Shown: positions 35,253 to 47,000 of the stretch, piece by piece
How positions within the stretch are numbered: the first letter of the stretch is position 1
Layout: each line of letters begins with the position of its first letter
Source: Melioribacter roseus
GTDB lineage: Bacteria; Bacteroidota; Ignavibacteria; Ignavibacteriales; Melioribacteraceae
DNA: 64,000 nucleotides
NCBI GenBank assembly: GCA_020722005.1
Contig: DYLP01000002.1
Coordinates: 51,660-115,659 of the forward strand
Direction: 5' to 3'
Notes under the pieces: model-generated
Seen by the model: only the letters and a program-made list of their open reading frames with translations
What the model was told of the DNA's origin: nothing
Database searches by the model: none
Program-made: the position numbers and the translations under genes

Positions 35253-35558
35253 ATGGAATTAATACCTATTATATACAAAATACTTCTGGTTGTTTTATTT
35301 CTTTCCCTATTAAGTATTGGAATATCATACTTAAAAAACAGAAATAATAAAACCAAAGAAACTAAAGGGACAAAAACGTATACAGTAAAAAAAACTCTCC
35401 CCCACCCACCTCCTAATCCAGCACCAAAGAGCGAGCCAACCAATAAAGAAGAAAAATTTTACAAGCCACTTGTAACCAATTCGGGCATGAAAGATAAGAA
35501 TATGGACAATCCTCGCATTGAGATTATAAAAGACCTTAAATCAAAAGGGAAAAAATAA
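35253..35558 (+). CDS. Small membrane protein with a Pro-rich tail, unknown function
   Basis: 101 residues: one N-terminal membrane helix (about 5-25), a strongly basic stretch, then a Pro-rich segment (LPHPPPNPAPKSEP, about 49-62) and a Lys-rich end (LKSKGKK). Topology resembles the preceding gene (helix first, basic tail after), so the two may work together. The start is not well supported: AAGGAG lies about 20 bases upstream, too far for normal spacing, and an in-frame stop prevents an earlier ATG. No family recognised. Confidence 0.5.
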   Translation: MELIPIIYKILLVVLFLSLLSIGISYLKNRNNKTKETKGTKTYTVKKTLPHPPPNPAPKSEPTNKEEKFYKPLVTNSGMKDKNMDNPRIEIIKDLKSKGKK

Positions 35559-35648
35559 TTTAATTTATATGTGCCTTTTATAATCTCCTTCTGGGAAAAG
35601 AACAAAATCAATTTAAAAACTGTTATAGCACAAATAGAGGAGAAAGTA

Positions 35649-35852
35649 ATGCAGAGTAAAGAATTCAAGATTGAAGGGATGAGCTGCCAGCATTGTGTAA
35701 TGGCAGTAAAGAAAGAACTTTCTTCGCTTGCTGTGGAATCAGCTGAAGTAGAAATTGGAAAAGCAAAAGTGATTTTTGACGAAACGAAAGTAACCGAAGA
35801 ACAAATCATTAATGCGATTGAAGAAGCCGGATATAAAGTAATTGAAAACTGA
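35649..35852 (+). CDS. copZ: Copper chaperone, heavy-metal-associated domain protein
   Basis: 67 residues from the ATG at 35649, which has AGAGGAG 6 bases upstream. It is one HMA domain (beta-alpha-beta-beta-alpha-beta): [11 protein letters not shown] with the metal-binding CxxC at residues 13-16, and ending [17 protein letters not shown]. It would carry Cu(I) to the ATPase encoded next. A longer frame from 35571 is not supported. A TATAAT hexamer at 35579-35584 could be the -10 of a separate promoter for copZ-copA. Confidence 0.92.
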   Translation: MQSKEFKIEGMSCQHCVMAVKKELSSLAVESAEVEIGKAKVIFDETKVTEEQIINAIEEAGYKVIEN

Positions 35853-35853
35853 G

Positions 35854-38061
35854 ATGAAAAACTATAAGCTTCCCGTCGAAGGAATGACTTGCGCCAGTTG
35901 CGTTACCCGCGTAGAAAAAATAATTGGAAAATTCGATGGCATTAAAAATGTCAACGTTAATCTTGCGACTGAATCCGTCTCGTTTGAAACGGAAAAAGAA
36001 GTCGACTTAAATAAAATTGCGGAAGCAGTAAAAGAATATGGTTATGGATTGCGAATTGATGCTCTGAAAAATGAAAACAATACTGCAGAAAAAGAAACGG
36101 ACAAATATTATTCGGAACTAAAAAAGGAATTTTACTTTGCGCTTGCTTTTACAATCCCGGTTTTCATAATAAGCATGATAATGGGGTACGACTTTTTTTA
36201 TAAATCATTCCCGTTGAGCAAAACTCAAACCGAAAAGGTTCTTTTTCTTTTAACTACTCCGGTTATTTTCATATCGGGGAAACGATTTTACCAGTCATTC
36301 TGGAATAATCTCAAGCATTTTACATTCGATATGAATTCTTTAGTTGCTATCGGAACCGGTGCCGCTTACAGTTACAGTACAATTGCAATATTATTTCCTG
36401 AACTGTTCCATAAGCAACCACACGTCTATTTCGATACATCAGTTGTAATCATTACGTTAATTTTAATGGGGAAATTACTCGAGCATAACTCTAAACGGAA
36501 AACAAATACAGCCATACATAAACTACTCGAGTTACAATCCAGGACTGCGAGAATTCTGATTGACGGAGAAGAAAAAGAGGTTAATATCACAGATTTGAAG
36601 TCGGGCGATATTGTCGTAATCCGTCCAGGCGAAAAAATTCCTGCCGATGGAATAATAATCACAGGCACTTCATCGATTGACGAATCAATGATTACCGGCG
36701 AAAGCCTTCCAGTTGAAAAAACTGTTGGTTCTAAGGTAGTAGGAGGCACAATTAATAAATACGGGACGTTCAATTTCAAAGTCACTCAAACCGGCAATAA
36801 CAGCGTCTTGGGCAAAATTATTCAAATGGTGGAAAGTGCCCAAGCAAGCAAACCACCAATACAAAAGCTCGTCGACAAGATTGCGGCTGTTTTTGTACCG
36901 GCAGTAATAATTGCTGCAGTGCTGACTTTTTTGGGATGGTATATTTTCTCTAACGACCATTCGATCAGCAGGGCTATGATTAACTTCGTCGCTGTACTGA
37001 TTGTTGCCTGTCCTTGCGCTCTTGGACTGGCAACTCCCACAGCAATTATTGTAAGTTTAGGAAAAGGCGCCTCGAATGGGATATTAATCAAAGACAGCGA
37101 GAGCATTGAACTGGCACATAAATTATCCGTTATTATTTTTGACAAAACCGGCACAATTACCGAAGGCAAACCGACGGTCAAAGAAATTATTACTCTGAAT
37201 AATTACACCAAAGAAGAACTTCTCCTTTATACAGCGTCGCTCGAAAAAAAGTCAGAACACCCAATTGCAAAAGCTATTACGGAATACACGAATAATGAAA
37301 ATCCCTATGAGCCGCAAACTTTCATAAGTCTTACAGGTTTTGGCATTACGGGCATAGTTAACGACAGGTCAGTAACTGTTGGTAATCTTAAACTTTTGAA
37401 AGAATTTTCCATCACTACAAACAATGGCGAAAGTATTTACAATGAACTTTCACAAAAAGGGAATACAATTATATGTACTGCCGTTGAAGGAAAACTTGCG
37501 GGTTTTATAATTATTGAAGACAAAATAAAACCCGAAGCTCCTGAAGTGATTGCCACTCTGAAAAAAATGAATATTAAAACCGTTTTGTTAACCGGAGATA
37601 ATAAAGCCACAGCTGAAAACATCGGCAGGATGACTGGGTTCGATGCGATACATGCAGAAGTGTTACCCGACCAGAAAGTTGAAATAGTGAAAAGATATCA
37701 GAACAAAGACGACAATAAAATCGTGGCTATGGTTGGCGACGGCATTAATGACGCTCCGGCACTGGCTCAGGCAAATTTAAGTATTGCAATCGGTACAGGT
37801 ACAGATATTGCAATCGAAACATCTCAAATTACACTCACCGGAGGGAAACTAACAGGTGTCATTAAAGCAATTAACCTATCGCGCACTACGATTAAAACAA
37901 TTAAACAAAATCTTTTCTGGGCGTTTATTTACAATACAGTACTGATACCTCTGGCTGCATTGGGTATGCTAAATCCGATGATTGCAGCTCTTGCAATGTC
38001 ATTCAGTTCCGTCTCGGTCGTTACCAATTCACTCCGTTTGAAAAACCATGAGCTTGATTAA
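35854..38061 (+). CDS. copA: Copper-exporting P1B-type ATPase
   Basis: 735 residues from the ATG at 35854, one base after the copZ stop, with no Shine-Dalgarno of its own, so translation is probably coupled. One N-terminal HMA domain (VEGMTCASC, residues 8-16), then eight membrane helices. The membrane copper site CPC ([11 protein letters not shown] near 383), the actuator TGES near 278, the phosphorylation motif DKTGT near 426, the HP motif KSEHPIAKA near 466 and the hinge GDGINDAP near 628 are all intact. It exports Cu(I) from the cytoplasm. No copper regulator gene is adjacent. Confidence 0.96.
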   Translation: MKNYKLPVEGMTCASCVTRVEKIIGKFDGIKNVNVNLATESVSFETEKEVDLNKIAEAVKEYGYGLRIDALKNENNTAEKETDKYYSELKKEFYFALAFTIPVFIISMIMGYDFFYKSFPLSKTQTEKVLFLLTTPVIFISGKRFYQSFWNNLKHFTFDMNSLVAIGTGAAYSYSTIAILFPELFHKQPHVYFDTSVVIITLILMGKLLEHNSKRKTNTAIHKLLELQSRTARILIDGEEKEVNITDLKSGDIVVIRPGEKIPADGIIITGTSSIDESMITGESLPVEKTVGSKVVGGTINKYGTFNFKVTQTGNNSVLGKIIQMVESAQASKPPIQKLVDKIAAVFVPAVIIAAVLTFLGWYIFSNDHSISRAMINFVAVLIVACPCALGLATPTAIIVSLGKGASNGILIKDSESIELAHKLSVIIFDKTGTITEGKPTVKEIITLNNYTKEELLLYTASLEKKSEHPIAKAITEYTNNENPYEPQTFISLTGFGITGIVNDRSVTVGNLKLLKEFSITTNNGESIYNELSQKGNTIICTAVEGKLAGFIIIEDKIKPEAPEVIATLKKMNIKTVLLTGDNKATAENIGRMTGFDAIHAEVLPDQKVEIVKRYQNKDDNKIVAMVGDGINDAPALAQANLSIAIGTGTDIAIETSQITLTGGKLTGVIKAINLSRTTIKTIKQNLFWAFIYNTVLIPLAALGMLNPMIAALAMSFSSVSVVTNSLRLKNHELD

Positions 38062-38158
38062 TGCTCTACCATAAATTCATTCCTGACATAATTGAGTTTC
38101 ATAATTAGTTCAAATTCTATAACTTGGATTTTTATTTATAATCAATTGAGGAATGTGG

Positions 38159-39479
38159 ATGGAAAAGAATAGCAAAGCAGTTACTCCCGGGCAGACCTGG
38201 AAATTTCCAAAAGAATTCTGGCTTGCTAATTTTATGGAATTATGCGAACGTGCAGCCTACTACGGTTTTTTATAGTTCTAACACTTTACCTGACAGATAT
38301 TGTCGGTTTTACAGATACAGAAACTGGCATTGTTGCAGGTATATTCTATGCACTGCTCTATTTCCTGCCTCCTTTTGCAGGTGCAATTTCTGATAAAATT
38401 GGTTTCAAGAAAGGTTTAATTCTCGCTTTCTCCCTTCTTACAATTGGATACTCTTTGTTGGGAGTTTATCATGAAAAATTCCAGTACTTTTTTTTCTATT
38501 TATTGTACTCGTTGGTGGTTCATTTATAAAACCTCTAATTACAGGTACTGTAGCCAAGACAACATCTGAAGAAACCCGAGCACGCGGCTATGCCCTCTTT
38601 TATTGGATTGTTAATATAGGTGCATTTAGCGGAAAAACTTTTGTTCCGTACGTAAGACAGGGTATTGGTCTGGAATACGTCAATTTCTTTTCTGCAGGGA
38701 TGTCATTTCTTGCAATGCTTTTTGCTATTTTCTTTTATAATCAAAACGACGCATCGTATACCACAAAAACTATTAAAGATGTCATAAATTCGTTAAAAAA
38801 AATAATGACCTCACCCAGGTTATTATTATTAATATTAATTGTCAGCGGTTTCTGGACAATACAGCACCAGCTTTATGCAACTATGCCGAAGTATGTAATT
38901 CGTCTTTTAGGTGAAGATGCTCGTCCGGAGTGGCTGGCAAACGTGAATCCAGCTGTTGTCGTTTTATTTGTAGTTTTGATAACAAATTTAATGAAAAAGC
39001 AAAAGGCTGTTACATCGATGTTGGTTGGAATGCTTTTAATGCCTTTTTCGGCTCTAGTAATGTCAGGCAGCCAATGGCTGGAAGGAATTACAGGACCTTC
39101 GGTTTCTATACTGGGATTCTTGACAATGCATCCTCTAACTATTATGATGATAATCGGAATAGCAATCCAGGGACTGGCTGAATGTTTTATTTCTCCCCGA
39201 TTTTTAGAATATTTCTCGCTTCAGGCGCCAAAAGGAGAAGAAGGAGTTTATCTCGGTTTCAGTCGTCTGCATTCTTTCTTATCGGCACTGGCAGGATTTA
39301 CAATGTCTGGTTTTTTACTGGATACCTACTGTCCCGATCCCAAAACTCTGCCAGCGGGCATCAGCGCTGCTGAAAAAGCAGTTTATTATCAGGATGCTCA
39401 CGTCATCTGGTATTATTTTGTGGGTATAGGTCTGATTGCAGCAATTGCGTTGTTTGTATTTAAAGTCGCTACCGAATAA
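38159..39479 (+). pseudogene. Peptide/POT-family MFS transporter broken by two single-base deletions
   Basis: Three successive frames together encode one POT/PTR2-type proton-peptide symporter: MEKNSKAVTPGQTWKFPKEF... to the ELCERAAYYGF signature in the first frame (stop at 38273-38275), LTLYLTDIVGF... in the second (stop at 38527-38529), and FLFIVLVGGSFIKP... to the end in the third. Each switch loses one base at a T run: TTTTTT at 38266-38271 (seven expected) and T8 at 38488-38495 (nine expected). The ATG has GAGGAA upstream. Apart from these two sites the gene reads as a complete 12-helix transporter. Either it is recently inactivated, or these are homopolymer sequencing errors and the gene is intact. 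Confidence 0.85.
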
Positions 39480-39501
39480 ATCGATGCAAAAGAAACCTCA
39501 G

Positions 39502-40560
39502 TCAGTCACTAAAAAAAACGTGTTTCTTTTCGCCGCAATAGACAACAAATTTTTTATGATAAGGGAACGAATGTTTGCCTTTTTTATTAGCACATATTAT
39601 TCTTACGGGAATTTCTCCGCAAGGCTCTATTCGTTCCTTTATTGTTAACACATTGTTCAGCGTATCATAGTCAAATTTCTTCTTCATTTTGTTAATATAG
39701 ACTACTGTTTTTGTTAAATCGATTCCGTATTTATCGGACAATTTAAAAGAAGCTTCTATCGTATCGTTTACACAACTTAGAGTTTCCGGCAAAAATGTAA
39801 TTTGAGGAATGCTAGTCATAAAATATTTCGCAATTCCCCGGAAGATACCCCAGGCTTGTATTTTATTGAAAGTATCGTCGTTTAACCTAAGTATTTCAAG
39901 CCTGCTGGTATGAAAGCCGCACTCTACAAGTATGGCTGGAATTTTTGATTTGCGTAAAACATAAAAACCCTCGCCCGGATAAATAACATAATCAGAATAA
40001 GTACCGTCAAACGAACCGAGTCCTCCTGGATTTCCCATAACGTAGGATAAATCCCGCTGGATATATTTTGCAAGTCCGTTGTTACACGGCTCATATTCGT
40101 ATTGACCTGGCAATGCATGATAAAACGTGGATGTATAATTTGTGTAATTATCGTCTGAACTTGAAGACGCATTGTGATGAATGCTTATGAATAATTCAGC
40201 CTGAGTTGAATCCGCCAGCTCAACTCTTTTCTGCAGGGGCACGGTAATATCCGACGTTCTCGACATGTATACTTCGGCTCCTGCCATCTCCAGATATTCC
40301 TTGAGATAGAGTGCAACTCGAAGGTTGACCTCCGCTTCAATTATTTTTCCATCACGACTTTTGTTTTTTCTATCTTCGCCACCGTGTCCCGGGTCGACAA
40401 ATATTTTCCTACCTTTTAGAAATTCGGAATACTTTTTTATAGTCTTGCTCCTCACTGTATCTTCTTTCCAATCGGGTGGCGTTTCGTAGAATGGGAATTC
40501 TACAGCGGAACACCCCGATAGATAGATCACGGCAATTGCTATGAAAAGGACTTTATACAT
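39502..40560 (-). CDS. N-acetylmuramoyl-L-alanine amidase, lipoprotein (Amidase_3)
   Basis: 352 residues from the ATG at 40560, which gives a lipoprotein signal (IAIAVIYLSGC, Cys17) and has AAAGGTGG upstream. The Amidase_3 domain has the zinc ligands in VDPGHGGED near 55, EAEVNLR near 77 and SIHHNAS near 127, and the catalytic Glu in ILVECGFHTSRLE near 216. The last 110 residues form a beta-rich extra domain. It cleaves the MurNAc-L-Ala bond in peptidoglycan, probably at the outer-membrane inner face. It starts inside the end of the helicase-nuclease gene and is convergent with the transporter pseudogene. Confidence 0.92.
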   Translation of the reverse strand: MYKVLFIAIAVIYLSGCSAVEFPFYETPPDWKEDTVRSKTIKKYSEFLKGRKIFVDPGHGGEDRKNKSRDGKIIEAEVNLRVALYLKEYLEMAGAEVYMSRTSDITVPLQKRVELADSTQAELFISIHHNASSSSDDNYTNYTSTFYHALPGQYEYEPCNNGLAKYIQRDLSYVMGNPGGLGSFDGTYSDYVIYPGEGFYVLRKSKIPAILVECGFHTSRLEILRLNDDTFNKIQAWGIFRGIAKYFMTSIPQITFLPETLSCVNDTIEASFKLSDKYGIDLTKTVVYINKMKKKFDYDTLNNVLTIKERIEPCGEIPVRIICANKKGKHSFPYHKKFVVYCGEKKHVFFSD

Positions 40561-43500
40561 TTTCCACCTTTGAGTGCATAATGGCATTTCCTGCAATGAT
40601 TCAAATTAGGATAATAATCAGACTTATTTATTTTATCGATTGTACTTCTGATTACGTCTCCAAATTGTTCCACTTCCTCTTTCGTTAATTCTTTTGTTAC
40701 ATTAATATCAGGATGCTTGATAAAAATTAGTCTCACCTCGAAACGATTTACCTCAGGATAAACTTTACTCAAAAGATAAGCATAGAACTTCAACTGAGGA
40801 AAATAATTTTCTGCTTTTGAATGAGTCTCATTTTCATCGACATTATCTGTTTTGTAATCGACGATTATCAATTTATTGTTTTCAAATATCAATTTGTCGA
40901 TTATTCCGTAAAGATAATTTTTCTCATCCTGCGCATAGAACTCGGCTTCATTGTAATACGTATTAAATTTCTTTAATTCTTTGTATGTATTCGATGCGTA
41001 ATATTTTTGAAGATCTGATAGTATATTTTTTTTCATACTTTCCGTTGATCCGACGGACATTTCCCTTTCCAATAAATCCGATACAGCTTTTTCGATGTCT
41101 TTATTATCGGTTTCTTTTTCGAGTATTGCATGAATTATTCTACCTTTGACATCGGCATAACCCGATAACTCATCGTCTTCTCTATCTTTGAATTCATACT
41201 CGAATTCTTTTTGTTTTACAATTTCAAAAGTGAGAGAATAGCCGAGCTCATAGATCAATTGATATTTAACCGGGCACTGATTAAAGATTGCAATTTTAGT
41301 CGCAGAAATTATTTCTTTTTCCGGTTCATCTTCAATCTCACCAATTAACGACCTTTTCTCGATGACGCTGCCTTTTGAACTTTCATAAATCGATTCTTGA
41401 TACGATAAATTTCTACGCACAGGAATTTTTAGTTCCATTTTTTTGCTGTATACATCAATCTCCTTCGAATCGAGATTCATAAATTCAACTTCGTCATATA
41501 AATTAATTTCCTCAAGGTCATCGAAGTTTTCAATTTTCAAACCTTTCGACAGTAACTCCATAAAGGAATTTTTTTTGATATCATTTTTTGAAGAAGTGAT
41601 AAAAAGATAATTTTTCGCTCTTGTCAACGCAACATAAAACAATCGTTTCATTTCAGCTATGTCTTTCTTTTGAACAATATAGTTATAAAGAGTTTCAATC
41701 GAATTCGATTTTTTCTCACCAGTAAAATCATGGTCCGGATACACCTTTGATATAATACCCAGTTGTTTATCAATACCGAGTCCACCGTATCCCCCGCTTG
41801 TTTCATTTGCCCCGAAGACAAAGATGGCTTTGTATTCAAGTCCTTTAGCCTGATGAATGGTAAGTAAATTCACCGCATTCTGATTTTTCGTTACAGCAGC
41901 CTGACTTTCATCTTCAAAATTTTCGATATAGTCTCTCAGTGCTTCTCTGAAATCGTAGAGGTTCGTAAAGTTTTTTATCATGAAATTTCTTGCAATTGCT
42001 ATTAGTTTACTGAGATTAGCCAGTTGTTGTTCGGCGTCTCGTTTTGACGAGATTACAGCCCAGTAGCCAGTATCGAGCAATATCCTTCTTATCAGTGCAT
42101 ATGGTTTTTCATATGATGCCAATCGTATATGTTCGTCTAATAAACTCGCTGCCTGTTTATATTTTTCATCGGTTCTCGAAATGTTGATAAGTTTTTCATA
42201 AAATGAGTTTCCTTCCGTCATAGAAATTTCGAGCAATTCGGAATCTGAAATCGAATAAAAAGGTGAACGCAAAATACCAACTAAAGCTGCATCGTTTTCT
42301 CTGTTAATAATAAACGATAAATAATTAAACACGTCGCCTACAACCTGCTGTTGATAGAACCCTCTACCACCTACAATCGAATAAGGAATATCTCTTTTAA
42401 TAAATTCAGTTTCCAACCGATCGAAAAGTTTTCTTTTTCTGCAAAGTATTCCAATATCGCCGGGATTTAACTTTTCATGGTTCAGTAATTCGTATATTTT
42501 GTCGGCTACCAGCATTTCTTCACTTATCTCTGCACCATCAGCAATAAGCAATTCAACTTTTCCATTCTCCGTCTCGGGGCGGGCGCAGATTAATTTGTCG
42601 TACGTAACTTCATTGAACAGGTTTCTGAGTTCTTCATTTTTGACTGAGAATAGATTCTCAAACAATTTGTTTACAAATAGAACAATCGGTGGCGACAATC
42701 TAAAACTGTGAGGCAAAGTAAGAACTGCCCCACTGTCCCTTTTCGATTCAATGACATTTCTGGTTTTGTTAAACACTTCGAGTTCTGCATTCCTGAACAT
42801 GTAAATACTCTGTTTCTCGTCGCCGACGACAAACAAATTTCCGTGTTTCAAAAAATCGAGAATCGGCATGAAAATATTGTATTGCAATTCGTTTGTATCT
42901 TGATACTCATCAATCATTATGTATTTATAACGCCTCCTGAGATATTCCTTTGCAGATTCCAGATTCACAACTTTTTCTGTAAGGAGAAGTATATCTTCGA
43001 AATCAACGTAACCTCTTGCTTTTTTCTTATTGTTATACAATTCGATTACTTTCGCAACAAGCCGCACAAAGGCTTTCCCAAATTCGATTAATTTAACAGT
43101 CACGTTATCTTCCCATTCGCAATCGATGATATTATTAAAATCAGAAAGGAAGTTTTCAATGCTCTGGATTTCTTTTTGCACTGCTTCTCGTTCTTTATTG
43201 AGGTAACCCCTGTTGCTCAATTTTCTGGTTGAACTTGTTAAAATAATACTCTTCAGTTCCCTCAGGTTGGAGAATAGAGCAGGCAAATTTTCCAGTGTCA
43301 ATTGTCTGCTTAAAATTATATCCACAGAAGATATTAGACTCGAAGAAGGATTTACTTCTTTAACTTTTCTATTTACCGTTTCGACTGCATTTAAAAATGG
43401 AGGCAAACTCTCGGCAAAGATTAATTTTAATACATGCTCATATATTTGCTTAAATATTGTTAGAATTTCATCAGTAGATTTTGCATAAAATTCTCTGAGG

Positions 43501-44066
43501 TTTTCAATAATTTTTCTCTTTGAAATCGACTGTTTGATGTTCGTGATGAGCTGGTACTTTCCGCCAAAAAACCTGATAAGAAATTTTAAGCTTTCCGATT
43601 CTTCAGGAATTTCAATCATATTTTTCAGAGCATCGTCTATACAAATTTCGAGAAAGTCGTCTGCTTCGTATTGTTCGATGGGTATAAAATTCGCATCGAG
43701 ATTGGCTTCGGGTGCAAATTCACGAAGTATGTTCAGGCAAAAGGAGTGAATCGTTGAAATGTTTGCATTAACCAGCTGGCTCCGTAGAAATTCAATCTTT
43801 TTTCTTTTGGTAAAATCAGTTTCGTTTTTAATCCTCTCTTCTATTTCAATAGCTATCCGTTTCTGTAATTCACCCGCTGCTTTGTCAGTAAAAGTAATTG
43901 CCACAATATTTTCGATATCGATATTGCCGGCAAGATTCTCGTTGAGAAGGATATCGACATATCTTCTGGCAAATACGAAGGTTTTTCCAGCTCCGGCATT
44001 TGCTGTCAGCAAAATGTTTTTATCGTATCGAAGTGCTTTATCCTGATAGGGGGTTAATTTCTTCAT
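40539..44066 (-). CDS. AddA/RecB-like UvrD helicase with C-terminal iron-staple nuclease
   Basis: 1175 residues. A superfamily 1A helicase with motif I TANAGAGKTFVFARR near 17-31, motif II MIDEYQDTNELQ near 386, motif III VVGDEKQSIYMFR near 413, and motif VI YVALTRAKNYLF near 832. The C-terminus is a PD-(D/E)XK nuclease: His979 (GRIIHAILE), Asp1054-1056 region (YGIIDKLI) and D1070-YK (VDYKTD). Cys931 before the nuclease and Cys1158, Cys1161, Cys1170 after it form an AddB/Dna2-type iron-sulfur staple. It would process double-strand breaks. No AddB-like partner is adjacent. The gene overlaps the kinase stop by 4 bp. Confidence 0.9.
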   Translation of the reverse strand: MKKLTPYQDKALRYDKNILLTANAGAGKTFVFARRYVDILLNENLAGNIDIENIVAITFTDKAAGELQKRIAIEIEERIKNETDFTKRKKIEFLRSQLVNANISTIHSFCLNILREFAPEANLDANFIPIEQYEADDFLEICIDDALKNMIEIPEESESLKFLIRFFGGKYQLITNIKQSISKRKIIENLREFYAKSTDEILTIFKQIYEHVLKLIFAESLPPFLNAVETVNRKVKEVNPSSSLISSVDIILSRQLTLENLPALFSNLRELKSIILTSSTRKLSNRGYLNKEREAVQKEIQSIENFLSDFNNIIDCEWEDNVTVKLIEFGKAFVRLVAKVIELYNNKKKARGYVDFEDILLLTEKVVNLESAKEYLRRRYKYIMIDEYQDTNELQYNIFMPILDFLKHGNLFVVGDEKQSIYMFRNAELEVFNKTRNVIESKRDSGAVLTLPHSFRLSPPIVLFVNKLFENLFSVKNEELRNLFNEVTYDKLICARPETENGKVELLIADGAEISEEMLVADKIYELLNHEKLNPGDIGILCRKRKLFDRLETEFIKRDIPYSIVGGRGFYQQQVVGDVFNYLSFIINRENDAALVGILRSPFYSISDSELLEISMTEGNSFYEKLINISRTDEKYKQAASLLDEHIRLASYEKPYALIRRILLDTGYWAVISSKRDAEQQLANLSKLIAIARNFMIKNFTNLYDFREALRDYIENFEDESQAAVTKNQNAVNLLTIHQAKGLEYKAIFVFGANETSGGYGGLGIDKQLGIISKVYPDHDFTGEKKSNSIETLYNYIVQKKDIAEMKRLFYVALTRAKNYLFITSSKNDIKKNSFMELLSKGLKIENFDDLEEINLYDEVEFMNLDSKEIDVYSKKMELKIPVRRNLSYQESIYESSKGSVIEKRSLIGEIEDEPEKEIISATKIAIFNQCPVKYQLIYELGYSLTFEIVKQKEFEYEFKDREDDELSGYADVKGRIIHAILEKETDNKDIEKAVSDLLEREMSVGSTESMKKNILSDLQKYYASNTYKELKKFNTYYNEAEFYAQDEKNYLYGIIDKLIFENNKLIIVDYKTDNVDENETHSKAENYFPQLKFYAYLLSKVYPEVNRFEVRLIFIKHPDINVTKELTKEEVEQFGDVIRSTIDKINKSDYYPNLNHCRKCHYALKGGKCIKSFS

Positions 44067-47000
44067 GTTTTTGGTTTCATCAATTTTATTTTAAATACGG
44101 TACCTTCCTTTGAAGTTTTAGTCAATTCAATTGTGCCGCCGATGCTTTCAATGAAGCGACGAGAAAGCTTTAATCCCAAACCCATTCCTTGCTTTTTTGT
44201 AGTAAATTTTTCCTCGAAAATTTTACCAATAAATTCTTCTTCAATTCCTTCACCGTCGTCTTCAACCGTTATTTCATATTTATTATCAAATTCTTTGACG
44301 TCGACGATAATATTTTTCGCCTTAGCCTGAACGGAATTTCTGAACAGGTTAACAAATGTTCTCGTAAAGTGTTGTTCATCACCTTCAACAATAATTTGCT
44401 CAGACGATTTAATGAAATTTACATTAATCTTTTCCGATTGGAACAAATCGATTACCGAGTCAATTATTTTAACCAGATCTATTTTTGAAATATTTAGTCT
44501 TGGCATTCTTGCAAAGTTAGAAAACTCCGAGGCGATATTTGTAAGAAGTTCGATTTGGTTTATAACGGTATTGGTAACTTTATCGAAGATAGTATCGAAT
44601 TTAGGCGATCTGTCTTTATAAGCAGCAATTAATTGCTGGACGGATAATTTAATAGGCGTCAATGGATTTTTAATTTCGTGAGCAACCTGTCGTGCCATTT
44701 CTTTCCATGCAGATTCTCTTTCCATCATTGCCAGTTCTTCCTGATTTTCTTTCAGACGCTGAACCATCATATTGAATCCTCTGGTCAAGTCGCCAATTTC
44801 TCCTGTATACTTTCCTTCGATTTTAATGCTGAGGTCGCCGCCAGACAACGACCTCGTTGCGTTTGTTAATTTAATTATCGGCTGAGATATTTGATTTGCA
44901 AGCAACGTACTCAATAAAATAAGCAAAATGGAACTTAGAGATAAAATACCAAACATGAATACGTCAAGTTCTATGTCCGACAACGGCAATGAGATGTCGT
45001 TAAAGAAATCATTTATTTCAAGAATATATTCTTCGTATTCGTTAACAATTTTTGCATAGAATGAATTATACTGAATTCCTTCAAAAAAATTCCTCAAAAA
45101 TGTTATGTTTTTATCCCTCTTTTCGATTTCAGAATGTGCTTTATACTGAATCAGGGGAGGCATTAAACCCGACTTATAATAATAAGGCTGAGTGGAATAA
45201 AAATATTTTTCCTTTTTAAATACGGTAAAATTAACTGACAAATCGTGAGCGGCTTTTCCAAACAGCAATTCACTTTTAATCCGTCCCGAATAATTATCCA
45301 GATATTTTTTAATCTGAATTGAATACTCTTGAAGTCTTTTCTTAATCAATTCATTGTTTTTCACCTCGATAAGATTTTTGAGATAAACACTCGTAATCAA
45401 TAGTGGTACAACTGAGACCACCAGAAATCCCGCAATCAATCTCGCCTTATAGCTTTCGAAAAGGCGCAAAGTTTTTTTGTAATTCAATACTGAGAGTATC
45501 AATATTATCATAAAGATAATAAACACATGTATAAAAAAGACTTTGAAAAAATCGGATATTTTCCACGATATATTTTTTTCTTCCTTACCTACACCGATGA
45601 CCAATCCTGATATTTCGGTAATGTAAAAGAGGTATTCCTCGCCGTCAATATTTGCGGAAATCCACTCTTCTGAATTTTTTAATTTGGAAATTTGTCGGAG
45701 TCGATTTATAAAACTGTCGTCTGATTTTATTTTGTCGGTTGAGGATTTTAAAATTCCTCCATCCAGATAGACAACCACTAATCTATTGGGATCGATAACG
45801 TCCGAAATTAGTGAACGTTTTTTAACGAGAAATTTGGGCATAGCAGCGAAACTTAGATTCACTCGGTTGTATACAACTCCCACTTCGGCATAACCTGTTT
45901 TATAATTATTCTTAAACACGGGTGCTATTCCGCGAATTATCTTAGAATCTCCAAAAATGTTCGGGGTTTGGATTAAGACTACAGAATCGGTTTGTAGCGG
46001 TCTTGTATCGATTAACTGCTCAATATTATCATTCGTTAAATAACTACCAGAAGGTTTCCCGTCGACGTAAAAAAAACGGATGAACGACTGTACATTTTCG
46101 TTATAGAGAAGACTTTTGTTCCAGGCAAGAAATGCTCTGGCATTCATCCTGTTGCTGAACTCGTCATTCAACTCAGTATTCAATTGCTTCAATGTTTGCA
46201 TCACCATAAACGAATAAATATTCTCGTCGTTACGAGTAAGTTCAATGGAAGTCGTTTTGAGCGATTCTTTTTCGAGCTCGGAATTATAATGTGTCAGTAA
46301 ATTCACAACCAATATAGAGGCAAGCAAAGAATATAAGACAAAACGCTTAAGCTGACGTGGATTATTTTTTAATACGACATATGCCACCAGCACAAAAAGG
46401 GAAATGTATGTTGTTCTGATTTGAGGAGTGCCTTGAGGATTTTTTTGAAAATAATCGAACAGGAATCCAGCAATCTGTAAAAACAAAAAGATGCCCCCCA
46501 ATAGTTTGTAGTAATTATTTTTCCCTTCGTATGGAAAAAAGCCGTATAGTAAAGAAAGCAACAAATACGAAAAAAGTATTGCTGAAAATCCGAGCATCAA
46601 AATATTAAGGTTCATTACAAGTATATAAGGCTCGGGTATTAAATTGAACTCCCTGAAATATCTTATCGACGAGTCAAAAACAACACTTCTAATCGATGCC
46701 CCAACTCCTCTTAACGTAAGAAGGAACAATAATGTGAAAATAATGAGAGCCACAAAAAATAATATCAGATTTTTGTTTGTGCTCGGCTTTTCACGAGTAT
46801 GTTCTTCAAAGTAGTTACTTCCGATTATAATTAATATCGTACCTGCAATTGCGGTTATAAGAAACTCTGCCGGCGACCTAACAAATCCAAATGCAAAAGG
46901 TGAAGAAAAATTTGATGGGTCAGTCAATGCATTGTGATAATACGTCGAAGGAATTCCGAGCAGATAAATTATGACCCTGCCTCCTCCAATTGTCAATGTC

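Noticed and set aside
35571..35648. Long N-terminal extension of CopZ
   Set aside because: The extension has no family match and contains the AGAGGAG Shine-Dalgarno for the internal ATG at 35649.
38242..38529. Programmed frameshifting in the POT transporter
   Set aside because: Would need two separate -1 events at plain T runs without a stimulatory structure; error or pseudogene is simpler.
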